DNA from: an uncultured bacterium
Lineage (GTDB): Bacteria > Planctomycetota > UBA1135 > GCA-002686595
DNA: 64,000 nucleotides
NCBI GenBank assembly: GCA_938075305.1
Contig: CALJGV010000008.1
Location: forward strand, 178,850 to 242,849
Direction: 5' to 3'
The notes under the pieces were generated by a model, which saw nothing but the letters and a program-made list of their open reading frames with translations, did no database searches and had not been told where the DNA came from. Shown in pieces: positions 40,113-49,020 of this stretch. Numbering within the stretch: the stretch's first letter is position 1; every line of letters starts with the position of its first letter. Position numbers and translations under genes: made by a program.

Positions 40113-40673
40113 TCACGAGGGGGAGGCGGAGCCCTCGTCCGCGGCGGCGTCGAGCTCCTGGGTGAGGCGCTGGACCTCGTCCCTGAGCTCCGCAGCTCGC
40201 TCGAAGTCCTCGTCCTTCACCGCCCGGTCCAGTTCGCTCTGGGCCTGCTCGATCCGGCGCTGCCGCTTCGTCGCCTCGGGGCACTGACCGGGGACGCGGC
40301 CGGAGTGGGTGGAGGCCCCGTGCATCCGCTCGAGCAACCCCTCAAGGTAGTCGGAGAAGACCTCGTAGCACTCGCTACAGCCCAGTCGACCCTTCCGTCG
40401 CAGGCTGTCTTCGGTCGTCCCACAGCTCGGGCAGCGACGGACACTCTTGGGGGCCTGCTTCTTGCCCTTCAGAGCGGACATCTGGAGGAGCTTCCAGACC
40501 TCGTCCATCGGCTTCTGCTGGACCCCGCCGCCCGGGAGTTCCATGGCCTGGGCGCAGGTCTCACAGAGATGATGCTGCTCCACCTGGTTCCCGGTTTCGC
40601 CGGGGCCCAGGAAGGTGTGGACCTCATCGATGTGAACGGTCGCGTTCGACTTTTGGCACTGCTGACAGAGCAT
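40113..40673 (-). CDS. mcsA: McsA-like UvrB/UvrC-motif protein
   Basis: MLCQQCQKSNATVHIDEV, LCETCAQ, CPSCGTT, LGCSECYEVF; C-terminal UVR AVKDEDFERAAELRDEVQRL; upstream of clpC. Confidence 0.9.
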   Translation of the reverse strand: MLCQQCQKSNATVHIDEVHTFLGPGETGNQVEQHHLCETCAQAMELPGGGVQQKPMDEVWKLLQMSALKGKKQAPKSVRRCPSCGTTEDSLRRKGRLGCSECYEVFSDYLEGLLERMHGASTHSGRVPGQCPEATKRQRRIEQAQSELDRAVKDEDFERAAELRDEVQRLTQELDAAADEGSASPS

Positions 40674-40801
40674 TCGATCGCGGGGTCTGACCCCGCCCAG
40701 CACCCGTCTTAGGCGTGGGGAACAGCGTGGTCAATAGATGGAGTCAGATCGTTGGAGCTGGGTCCTGCATCCGTCCAGGGATGGACCGACTCGGGGTCGT
40801 C

Positions 40802-42253
40802 TCAGGCCCGCCCGCGCCCCTCGCCTGGGAGGACTCCCCGGAACGCGAGCGCCCGCTCCTGGAAGTTGGCGTAGCGGTCGAAGGAGGCACAGGCGGGGGA
40901 GAAGAGCACCGTCCGCACGCCGTCGCGCTCGGCGATGGACATGGCCCGCAGGGCGGCATCCTCGGCCGACGCGCACATCGGGCCGTCGTCCACGGCGGCC
41001 CCCGCCTCGCGGGCGGCGCTGGTGAGCTCCTCGGCGGCGGCGCCGAACGGCACCATGATCCAGCCTCCGCGGGAGGCGAGACCCTCGGCGAGGGGGCCGA
41101 GGCTGACGCCTCGCTTCGCTTGGCCCCCCGCGATCAGGATGGCCCGCCCCGGACCCTGCACGCTCTCCATGGCCGACAGCGTCGATTCAGGCGTGGTCGA
41201 GACGCCGTTGTCGATGACCCTCACGGAGACCCCTCCGGCCATGAACTCGCCCAGGGACTCCATGCGATGGCGGAGCCCCGACAGCAGGGGGACGGCCCGG
41301 CGGAGGTCGGCGGGGTCGACCCCGAGCTGCAGGGCCGCGGCCAGGGCGACCAGCAGGTTGGCGCGCTGGAACTTCCCTGGGACGGTCAGCGTCGACGTAT
41401 CGGCCACCTTCACCCCTTCCCCGTTGATCATGGCCTGGGCCCACGTGCCCGACAGCCGGAAGTCCCCCCCGTCGCCGTGGGTGAGCACTCGCTCACCCGT
41501 CCGGGCCCGGGCGAGCTCGGCGAGCTGGCCTTCGGGCACGAGCGCGGCTCCACCCTCGCGGACCAGGGCCATCAGCCTGAGCTTCGCGTCGCGATAGCGG
41601 TCCACGGTCCCGTGACGTTCGATGTGATCGACGCCGATGTTCGTGATTGCCGCGACGTCGACGTCGCGCGAGGCGTCGGCGGGCAGGTGCTCGAGCTGGT
41701 AGGAGGAGAGCTCGAGCACGACGACGTCCTGCTCGGTGACCCCGTCGACCTGGTCCAGGAGGGAGCCACCGATGTTGCCGCCGAGCATGCAGCGCCCGGA
41801 GGTTCCCAAGGACGCCTCGAGCAGCTGATGGGTGAACGACGCGGTGGAGGACTTCCCCTGGGTGCCCGTGATCGCGACGACCCGCGCCCGGGTGAGCTCC
41901 AGGAGCAGGGCGGTCGCGGTGGTGACCCACGCGCCCGCTGCCCTCGCGCGCTCGATCCAGGGCGAGCTCGGGGGGACCGCCGGGTTGACGATCAGCACGT
42001 CGGCCTCCTCGAAGTCCACCGGGCGGTGTCCGCCGAGCGCGAAGCGCACGGGGTGCCTGGCCGTGAGGCCCTCAAGGTCGCGTACGACCTCGCCGAGCGC
42101 CTCGCGGGTCTTCTGGTCGGTCACGGTCACCCGTGCCCCCTGCTCCAGGGCCCAACGCGCGGCGCCTGCGCCTCCGCCGAACAGGCCCAGCCCCATCACA
42201 GTGACGCGCTTGCCCGACAGCCCCCGGGCCCTGACCGGGCCGTCGCCGCTCAT
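40802..42253 (-). CDS. murD: UDP-N-acetylmuramoyl-L-alanine--D-glutamate ligase
   Basis: KRVTVMGLGLFGGGAGAARW, VVAITGTQGKSSTASFTHQLL, LSSYQLEHLP, ITNIGVDHIERHGTVDRYRDAKL, SGLRHRMESLG. Confidence 0.95.
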   Translation of the reverse strand: MSGDGPVRARGLSGKRVTVMGLGLFGGGAGAARWALEQGARVTVTDQKTREALGEVVRDLEGLTARHPVRFALGGHRPVDFEEADVLIVNPAVPPSSPWIERARAAGAWVTTATALLLELTRARVVAITGTQGKSSTASFTHQLLEASLGTSGRCMLGGNIGGSLLDQVDGVTEQDVVVLELSSYQLEHLPADASRDVDVAAITNIGVDHIERHGTVDRYRDAKLRLMALVREGGAALVPEGQLAELARARTGERVLTHGDGGDFRLSGTWAQAMINGEGVKVADTSTLTVPGKFQRANLLVALAAALQLGVDPADLRRAVPLLSGLRHRMESLGEFMAGGVSVRVIDNGVSTTPESTLSAMESVQGPGRAILIAGGQAKRGVSLGPLAEGLASRGGWIMVPFGAAAEELTSAAREAGAAVDDGPMCASAEDAALRAMSIAERDGVRTVLFSPACASFDRYANFQERALAFRGVLPGEGRGRA

Positions 42254-42774
42254 CCGTTCCCTTCGCCGGCGGCCGCTGGAGCGGAGGCTTCGGAGGCGGC
42301 CTGCTCCTCCTCATCGGCGGCCTGCGCCGCCGCGCGCGCTTCGCTGCGTACGCGGATGGCCTCCTCGATGAAGGAGGCCGTCACGGGGTCCGCCTCTTCA
42401 CCGGTGGCGGGGAGGAGGTCCACGTGGAACGCCTGGCGATCATGGATCCGGACGGGGTTGAGGATCTCCGTGAAGATGTCGACCGGGAAGTAGGTCCACC
42501 ACGGTGCGTCCAGATCGAGCGGCTCGCTGTAGAGCCGTGAGCCGGCCCGATACATGGTCAGTCGCCGGGTGCCGTAGTGGTCGATGGGGACCACCACCGG
42601 GGTCACGCCCATGAGCTGGTCGTCCAGCCGTACCTCGGCGCCCACCGGCGTGGAGGTGAGCGAGAGAGTGCGTTCCCCGCGGCACCCCGCGATGGCCGCG
42701 GCGGCGAGCAGGGTGGCGATGGCTCTCGTGCCGACCTGGAGGCACGGCGAACGCTGGGGCGAGGCCTGGCTCAT
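42250..42774 (-). CDS. PEGA domain lipoprotein
   Basis: ATLLAAAAIAGCRGERTLSLTSTPVGAEVRLDDQLMGVTPVVVPIDHYGTRRLTMYRAG; overlaps murD start. Confidence 0.87.
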   Translation of the reverse strand: MSQASPQRSPCLQVGTRAIATLLAAAAIAGCRGERTLSLTSTPVGAEVRLDDQLMGVTPVVVPIDHYGTRRLTMYRAGSRLYSEPLDLDAPWWTYFPVDIFTEILNPVRIHDRQAFHVDLLPATGEEADPVTASFIEEAIRVRSEARAAAQAADEEEQAASEASAPAAAGEGNG

Positions 42775-42928
42775 GGCGCCGAGAATGCGGATCGGCGGCG
42801 CGGCGGTCCCGAGGTTTCTGCGGAATCAGGAGGCCGTGCCGATGCCCCGGTTCAATGCGCCATCCACGTCCGCGGGGGAGCTATCATCCCGCGCCTCCAG
42901 ACCGTCCGCCTCAGCGACTTTGACCCCG

Positions 42929-44068
42929 ATGACACGCCACCTCCTGTTCGCCAGCCTCGCACTCGCCGTGTCGCCCTCGTGCCGGGGGATCGCCAGCTTC
43001 ATGGAGGACCAGGTCCCTGTGGACGGCATGGCCAGCACCCCGGCCGCGGACGACCCGGCGCCTCCGGCCGAGGTCACCCTGCGTATTGACGACGGTGCGG
43101 ACTGGATCCAGATCGTCTCCGGGGAGTGGCTCAGGGGCGAGATCCTCCGTGTGCGAGACGACAGCCTGGACTTCGACAGCGATGAGCTGGACGACCAGAC
43201 CTTCGACTTCGCCGACGTTCTGAGGATCATCAGCCCGAACCACCAGGTGGTGCTGACGGAAGACGGCCGGATCTTCGAGGGGCAGCTCGCGGCCGACGAG
43301 TCCTCGATCTGGATCGAGGGCGAGAAGACGGTCAAGATCCCCCGGGCTCAGGTGCTCTCCGTCCTGGCCGTGGAGGGAGGACGGGCCTCCACCTGGTCCG
43401 GCGAGGTCTCGGTGGGCGTCGCGGTTCGGACGGGTAATACCAAGCAGACGGACTACTCTGCCGTGCTGGCAGCGACCAGGGAGACCGCTCGGACCCGGTG
43501 GGCGAACCGCTACAGCGGCGCGATCAGCGAGGTCAGCGGGGCCGAGACGGCCAACAACCACCGCATCGGTAGCTCCTACGACGTCTTCGTGACCAAGCGG
43601 ACGTTCGTGACGGTGCCGGGCATCGATGTATATCGGGATCCCTTTCAGAACGTGGGCCTTCGCGTGACGCCCTACGCGGCGATCGGCTACGAGATCGTCG
43701 ACACCGCGGACCACACTCTGTCCCTCAGCGCCGGTCCGGCGTTCCAGTATCAGCAGTACGACTCCGAGCTCGCCTCGGGGTCCTCCACGGACAACTCGTT
43801 CGCGGGGGTCTTCTCGACCTCTTACGACTGGGACATCACCAGCGATGTGGAGCTCACTGCCAACTACAACATCACGGTGCCGATGCCGGAGATCGACGAG
43901 TACAACCACAACGTGGTCGGCACGCTCTCCATCGATCTGGCCGGGGACCTGGACCTCGACCTCTCGGTGACCTGGGACCGCATCAACTCGCCCGAGGCGA
44001 ACGCCAGCGGGGTGATCCCGAGGAAGGACGACTTCCGGATGACGGTCGGGATCGGCTGGACGTTCTGA
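42929..44068 (+). CDS. DUF481 family outer-membrane beta-barrel-like protein
   Basis: Start reassigned to MTRHLLFASLALAVSPSC; WSGEVSVGVAVRTGNTKQTDYSAVLAATRETARTRWANRYSG ... DDFRMTVGIGWTF. Confidence 0.87.
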   Translation: MTRHLLFASLALAVSPSCRGIASFMEDQVPVDGMASTPAADDPAPPAEVTLRIDDGADWIQIVSGEWLRGEILRVRDDSLDFDSDELDDQTFDFADVLRIISPNHQVVLTEDGRIFEGQLAADESSIWIEGEKTVKIPRAQVLSVLAVEGGRASTWSGEVSVGVAVRTGNTKQTDYSAVLAATRETARTRWANRYSGAISEVSGAETANNHRIGSSYDVFVTKRTFVTVPGIDVYRDPFQNVGLRVTPYAAIGYEIVDTADHTLSLSAGPAFQYQQYDSELASGSSTDNSFAGVFSTSYDWDITSDVELTANYNITVPMPEIDEYNHNVVGTLSIDLAGDLDLDLSVTWDRINSPEANASGVIPRKDDFRMTVGIGWTF

Positions 44069-44195
44069 GGTCCCCAGGTCCTCGATGGGGGCGGCGTCTT
44101 CACCCGCCCTGGCCTGCGTTTGAGATCCCGCCGCCGCCTGAGTCCCAGCCTGCCCCCGGGCGTCCCCTGGGGAGACTGCGACCAGGGAGGGTGGG

Positions 44196-44285
44196 TGGCG
44201 GAGAGGGTGGGATTCGAACCCACGGAACCCGCGAGGGCTCACCGCCTTAGCAAGGCGGCGCATTCGGCCACTCTGCCACCTCTCC
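44196..44285 (-). tRNA. tRNA-Ser (anticodon GCU)
   Basis: GGAGAGGTGGCAGAGTGGCCGAATGCGCCGCCTTGCTAAGGCGG...GGTTCGAATCCCACCCTCTCCGCCA; long variable arm, 7-bp acceptor, encoded CCA. Confidence 0.97.
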
Positions 44286-44505
44286 GCTCGGGCGAAGAAG
44301 ATAGCGACCGTGGTCTCCTGTGGCTCAGATGAGTTTCTGGAAATCGCGGGGACGCAACCGGGAAGGAGGAATCGTGGGAAAAGCGTCAAGGGAAGATCCA
44401 GATCGCCACAATGTGGCCCGAGGTGCAGCGTAGGCCCTTCCCTGGCCCGGCTCCTCCCGCGTCGGTGCCCGTCAGACGGCCCGCGCCGGCCCCAGAACCG
44501 ACCCG

Positions 44506-46503
44506 ATGCCCGATCACTCCCACTCCACTGAAGCCGCCAGAGGCGACCTCGTGGGGGGGCCGTCCCCGCGACCGGCGCCCTCGCGGGGAGAGCTCGGTCA
44601 CGCCCTCTTCCGGCTCTGGCTCCTGAACGTCCTGGCGGGAACCCTCGTCGGGTCCCTGTGGTTCTTCGACGCCCCTGTGGATCGGGCTCCCTGGATCCGC
44701 GTCTACGTCTCCCTCGCCCTGGTGTCCTCGGTCGCGGTCCTCGCCCTGGTGCCCGGCGCGGCGTACCTGGTGATCTGGCGCTGGATCCGGAGTTGGCGCC
44801 TCGCCTGCCTGATGGCCGGCTTCGTGGGGGCGTGGTTCCTCGCGATCCTCTACACCGACACCATCGTCTATCGCCTGCTGCGCTATCACTTCTTCGATAG
44901 CGCCGTGCTCAACGTCGTCCTCACCAAGGGGAGCGGCGACTCCATCATCCTCGGCGCCTACGTCTGGGAGACAGCGGGGCTGGTCATCGGCGGGCTGACG
45001 CTGATCCAGTGTCTCTGCTCCGCCTGGTTCGCCCGCCGGATTCAGCGCCTCAACGGCGAGGGCGTCCGCGGCAACCTGTTCCTCCAGCCGAAGACGGTGG
45101 TGGTCCTTGGGTTCCTGCCGACCCTGTTGTTCAGCCAGTCGGTCAGCGCCGCGGCGGACGTGGCGCAGCACCGGGAGGCCCTGCGCGCGATCCAGCCGAT
45201 CCCGGTCGTCCCCCGGGTCCGCCTCGGGCAGATCATCGAGCCGCTCCTCGACCCGGACGCGGCCCGACCGCCGGAGATGGACCTGCTGCCGGTGAACGCC
45301 ACCCTGGACTGGCCCCACCAGCGACCCGAGATCCCCGCGGACGCGGCGAAGAAGAACGTCTTTGTGTGCGTGCTGGACTCCTGGCGGCGGGACATGTTCG
45401 ACCCCGAGCTGACGCCGAACATCAGCGCCTTCGCGGAGGGCGCCCGGGTCTTCGAGGACCACCTCTCGGGGGGGAACGGGACCAGGTACGGGCTGTTCAC
45501 CATGCTCTACGGGCTGCACGGCTCGTACTGGTTCCCTGTGCTCGCCCAGCGCCGGGCTCCGGTGCTGGTGGAGGCAATGCAGGCGGCGGGGTACGACGTC
45601 CGGATCTTCTCGAGCGCCTCCATGAGCTTCCCTGAGTTCAGGGAGACCGCCTGGGTCGGGGTGGACGACCAGTCGATCCTCGATTCATTCCCCCCGGGGC
45701 TCGTGTCGTACGAGAAGGACGAGCTCCTCGCCGAGGCATTCGATGCGTGGATGGAGCGCCGCCGCGTCACGCGCGACGAGCGGCCCTTCTTCGCCTTCGT
45801 GCTGATCGACGCGCCCCACCAGCCCTACGAGAACCCCGGCGGACCGTACTCCCCGGCGGTGGAGTCCCTCGACTACATCGAGCTCGGCCGCACGACCGAG
45901 GGGCCGGAGCTCGTCGGCCTTCAGGAGCGGGTACGGAACGCGTACAAGAACTCCGTCGTCCACGCAGATCGTACCGCGGGGCGCCTGCTCGACACCCTCG
46001 AGCGAGCCGGCGAGTCCGAGGACACCTTCACCATCGTCACGGGTGATCACGGGGAGGAATTCTTCGAGTGCGGCTTCTGGGGGCACACCTCGAACTTCTC
46101 GCCGCCGCAGGTGCAGGTCCCGTTCATCTTCCGGGGCCCTGGGATCGAGCCGGGAAGCGAGCCGCGCCCGACCTCCCACCTGGACTTCTCGAGCACCCTG
46201 CTGGAACTGCTCGGGGCCGACCCTGAGTTGCGAGGGGGATACAGCCTCGGCGCAGATCTGCTCTCGCCCCCCGAGACCCGCGATCGGGTCGTCGCGGGGT
46301 GGAGCGACATCGGTTTGTGGACCGCGTCTGGGATCTTCGACATCCCGCTCACCGCGCCCGGGTTGGGCGGCTGGGTCCAGGAGCTCGAGTGCTACGACCT
46401 CCCCTGGGATCCCGTCGCGGACGTTGCCCTCCGGTGCCGCAAGGAACGCTCGGCGCTTGAGACGATGGCGCGCGAATGCGCGCTGTTCCTGAAGGTCCCC
46501 TAG
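44506..46503 (+). CDS. PbgA/LapC (YejM)-like membrane protein with C-terminal sulfatase-fold domain
   Basis: N-terminal TM helices then AKKNVFVCVLDSWRRDMFDPELTPNISAFAEGARVFEDHLSGGNGTRYGLFTMLYGLHGSYWFPVL; VTGDHGEEFFECGFWGHTSNFSPPQVQVPFIFRGPG. Confidence 0.83.
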   Translation: MPDHSHSTEAARGDLVGGPSPRPAPSRGELGHALFRLWLLNVLAGTLVGSLWFFDAPVDRAPWIRVYVSLALVSSVAVLALVPGAAYLVIWRWIRSWRLACLMAGFVGAWFLAILYTDTIVYRLLRYHFFDSAVLNVVLTKGSGDSIILGAYVWETAGLVIGGLTLIQCLCSAWFARRIQRLNGEGVRGNLFLQPKTVVVLGFLPTLLFSQSVSAAADVAQHREALRAIQPIPVVPRVRLGQIIEPLLDPDAARPPEMDLLPVNATLDWPHQRPEIPADAAKKNVFVCVLDSWRRDMFDPELTPNISAFAEGARVFEDHLSGGNGTRYGLFTMLYGLHGSYWFPVLAQRRAPVLVEAMQAAGYDVRIFSSASMSFPEFRETAWVGVDDQSILDSFPPGLVSYEKDELLAEAFDAWMERRRVTRDERPFFAFVLIDAPHQPYENPGGPYSPAVESLDYIELGRTTEGPELVGLQERVRNAYKNSVVHADRTAGRLLDTLERAGESEDTFTIVTGDHGEEFFECGFWGHTSNFSPPQVQVPFIFRGPGIEPGSEPRPTSHLDFSSTLLELLGADPELRGGYSLGADLLSPPETRDRVVAGWSDIGLWTASGIFDIPLTAPGLGGWVQELECYDLPWDPVADVALRCRKERSALETMARECALFLKVP

Positions 46504-46520
46504 GCCGCCCCTCTCCGACC

Positions 46521-48908
46521 ATGCCGCTGCCTGTCCGCGCTGCGATCCTGGCGTTCGCGTGCTTGACCGCCTTCGTCTCCCTGTTAGTCCGGCAGGAGAA
46601 CGCCATCGGCGTGGCGCTGGAGGGGGCCTCTTTCCCCGTCGGCCAGGCACCCGCTGAGGCGCTGACGTGGGGATCCTACGACCCGGACACGCTCTATCAC
46701 GCGCGTCGCGTGGCGCGCGCCGTGGAGGACGCCGGGTGGGTGTCCTCCTTCGATCCCCTCCTCGCTTACCCCGAGGGCGCGGGCCCGGACAGTCCGGGGA
46801 CGGCGATCCCCTGGCCGCCGACCTATGACCTCCTCCTCGCGGCGATGGCCCGGGGGCGTGCCCCCTCGATCGATGCGCTGCTCCCTTCTGCTGCAGGGGA
46901 TCCCGCAGGGCAGCCGCAGGGGGCGTCGGAACCCCTCTTGCCAGCGACCCGGCGGCGCATCGAGCAGCTGGTGGCCTCCGTCCCCATGTGGTGCGGGGCG
47001 CTGACGGCGCTGATCGCGGCGCTGGCGTCTGCCGGATTGGCATGGACCCTCGCGCCCGCTCCGAGGGCAGCGACCACGGCCGTCGCCGCGGCGCTGATCG
47101 CGGGGCTCACGGTCGCCTTCACCTTCGGGCACGTTCGATATTCCCACCTGGGGAACGGCGACCACCATGCGTTCATCTCCTTGATGCACGTGGCCATGCT
47201 CGCCGTGGTGGGGGCGAGCCTCCGACCCGATCGGATCGCGAAGCCCGTGGGCAGCGCGGCCCGGGGCGGCGCGGCCGGGCTCCTCGCGGGGGTGATGATC
47301 ACGAGCTGGACGGCGTCGATCCTCTGGGTCGCATTGGTGCAGCTCGCCCTTGTCCTCCGGCTGGCGCTGCCGTTCAGGGGGGAGCAAGGGAGGCAGAGCG
47401 CGAGGGGGCTCCCCATCCTCGCGACCACGTTCCACAAGGCCGCGCTGCTCGTGGTGATGCCCGCCGCGATCGAGAGCCCCTTCAGCTCCACGGACCCCTT
47501 CAGCTTGATCGAGCTATCCTGGTTCCACATGGCGTGGCTCGCGATCGGGTGGCTGATCTTCGCGCCCTACGCCCTCCTCCCCAGGTTCGCCGCCAAGCGT
47601 CGCGTCGCCGCCACGTTCCCCGCCCTCGCCCTCGGGCTGGCGCTGCTCGTGGGGACCGACACTGGGGCCCGGCTGCTCGAGGCTCTCTCCTGGGCCGGGG
47701 CCGAGAACCCGTTCATGGGGGGGATCAACGAGTCGCAGCCGCTGGCGGAGTCATTGCCCAAGCTGCTCAGGTACGCCGGCGCCGGGGTCGTCCTCGCTCC
47801 GGTGGTGTGGGTCCTGGCGCTCAGGCGCGTGGGCGCCGCGCCGCAGTGCCTGCCCTGGGTCTCCACGCTCCCGGTCCTCCTCCTCTTCGCGCTGCTCCAG
47901 CGGCGCTTCGCAGAGGGCCTCGTGCCTCCGATGGCGGTGCTCCTGGGTTCGTTCTTGGCCGTCGAGGCCCTGAAACGGATCGGTCGACCCCAGCTCCGCA
48001 CGGCCGCCACCGTGGCCCTGGCGCTCCTCGCGATCGCGGCGAACCCGGGCACCCTCGACAGCACGCTCGCCCGCGCGCGAATAGAGGACCCCGCGCTGGC
48101 GCCGTTCGTGACGTCCACGGACATGGCCCGTCGCCAGCGGGCCCAGGCTGCCCTGCTCGAGACGCTGCGCGGCGCCCCTGAGGATCCCGGCCAGCCGCTC
48201 GGTGACCGGCCCCGGGCGGTGTTGGCGGAGTGGGACCTTGGCCACGCCATCGAGTGGCGGGCCGAGCGCCCGACCACGGCCACCAACTTCGGCCTCTATC
48301 TCGGCGAGGAGTCCTTCCTGGCGCCGTGGCGCTTCTTCGCGGAAACGGGCGACGTCGCGGCCGAGCAGATGCTCATCGACCTCGAGGTGGGCACGGTGAT
48401 CATTGACGGCCGGACGGCTGCCCGCCGGGCCGAGATCGCGGCAGCCCTGGAACTCGGGACGCCTGATGAGGCCTTCTGGTCGCGGACCATGGGCGCCCGC
48501 CTCGCCGAAGGGGGCGGAGCCTCGGCCGCCAGCCACCCCGGCTTCCTTCAGCTGATCCGTCAGATCGATCCCGGCGAGGCGCCGGGCGGGATGAGGGCCT
48601 ACGCCGTCGTGCCCGGGGCCCGCCTCAGGGCCGAGGGCCGACAGCTTCAGGTGGTGGCGACCCTGGCCGGCAACCGGGGGTCGTCCTTCACCTGGCGAGC
48701 GACGGCTCGTGCAGGGGACGAGGGGGGGCCGCTGGAGATCAGGGTGCCCTACGGCTTCAACTTCGAAGTCGGAGCCGCGGCCCCTCGCGTGGAGGGATCG
48801 CAGATGAGGCTCTCGGGGCTGACCGTCTTCGTGGACGGTGAGCAGATGCCCGTCCTGGTCACGGACGTGGACGTGGCGAACGGCCTTGTGGTGGACGCGA
48901 ATAAGTGA
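46521..48908 (+). CDS. Multi-pass membrane protein resembling STT3/AglB-type oligosaccharyltransferases
   Basis: YDPDTLYHARRV after the first TM, IPWPPTYDLLLAAM, HLGNGDHHAFISLMH, and a WWDYG-like VLAEWDLGHAIEWRAERPTTATNFG in the C-terminal region. Confidence 0.65.
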   Translation: MPLPVRAAILAFACLTAFVSLLVRQENAIGVALEGASFPVGQAPAEALTWGSYDPDTLYHARRVARAVEDAGWVSSFDPLLAYPEGAGPDSPGTAIPWPPTYDLLLAAMARGRAPSIDALLPSAAGDPAGQPQGASEPLLPATRRRIEQLVASVPMWCGALTALIAALASAGLAWTLAPAPRAATTAVAAALIAGLTVAFTFGHVRYSHLGNGDHHAFISLMHVAMLAVVGASLRPDRIAKPVGSAARGGAAGLLAGVMITSWTASILWVALVQLALVLRLALPFRGEQGRQSARGLPILATTFHKAALLVVMPAAIESPFSSTDPFSLIELSWFHMAWLAIGWLIFAPYALLPRFAAKRRVAATFPALALGLALLVGTDTGARLLEALSWAGAENPFMGGINESQPLAESLPKLLRYAGAGVVLAPVVWVLALRRVGAAPQCLPWVSTLPVLLLFALLQRRFAEGLVPPMAVLLGSFLAVEALKRIGRPQLRTAATVALALLAIAANPGTLDSTLARARIEDPALAPFVTSTDMARRQRAQAALLETLRGAPEDPGQPLGDRPRAVLAEWDLGHAIEWRAERPTTATNFGLYLGEESFLAPWRFFAETGDVAAEQMLIDLEVGTVIIDGRTAARRAEIAAALELGTPDEAFWSRTMGARLAEGGGASAASHPGFLQLIRQIDPGEAPGGMRAYAVVPGARLRAEGRQLQVVATLAGNRGSSFTWRATARAGDEGGPLEIRVPYGFNFEVGAAAPRVEGSQMRLSGLTVFVDGEQMPVLVTDVDVANGLVVDANK

Positions 48909-49020
48909 CCGTTTGCGACGTACACACGTCCCCCTGCCACGCTTTGCCCGCTCGTTACACGCCCGGGCCGCTCTTCTGCCTACAGAGCGTTCTTGGCCGC
49001 GTACCCTCCCTGCCATTCCC

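Noticed and set aside
40715-42493. 592-aa plus-strand ORF
   Set aside because: Antisense shadow of murD.
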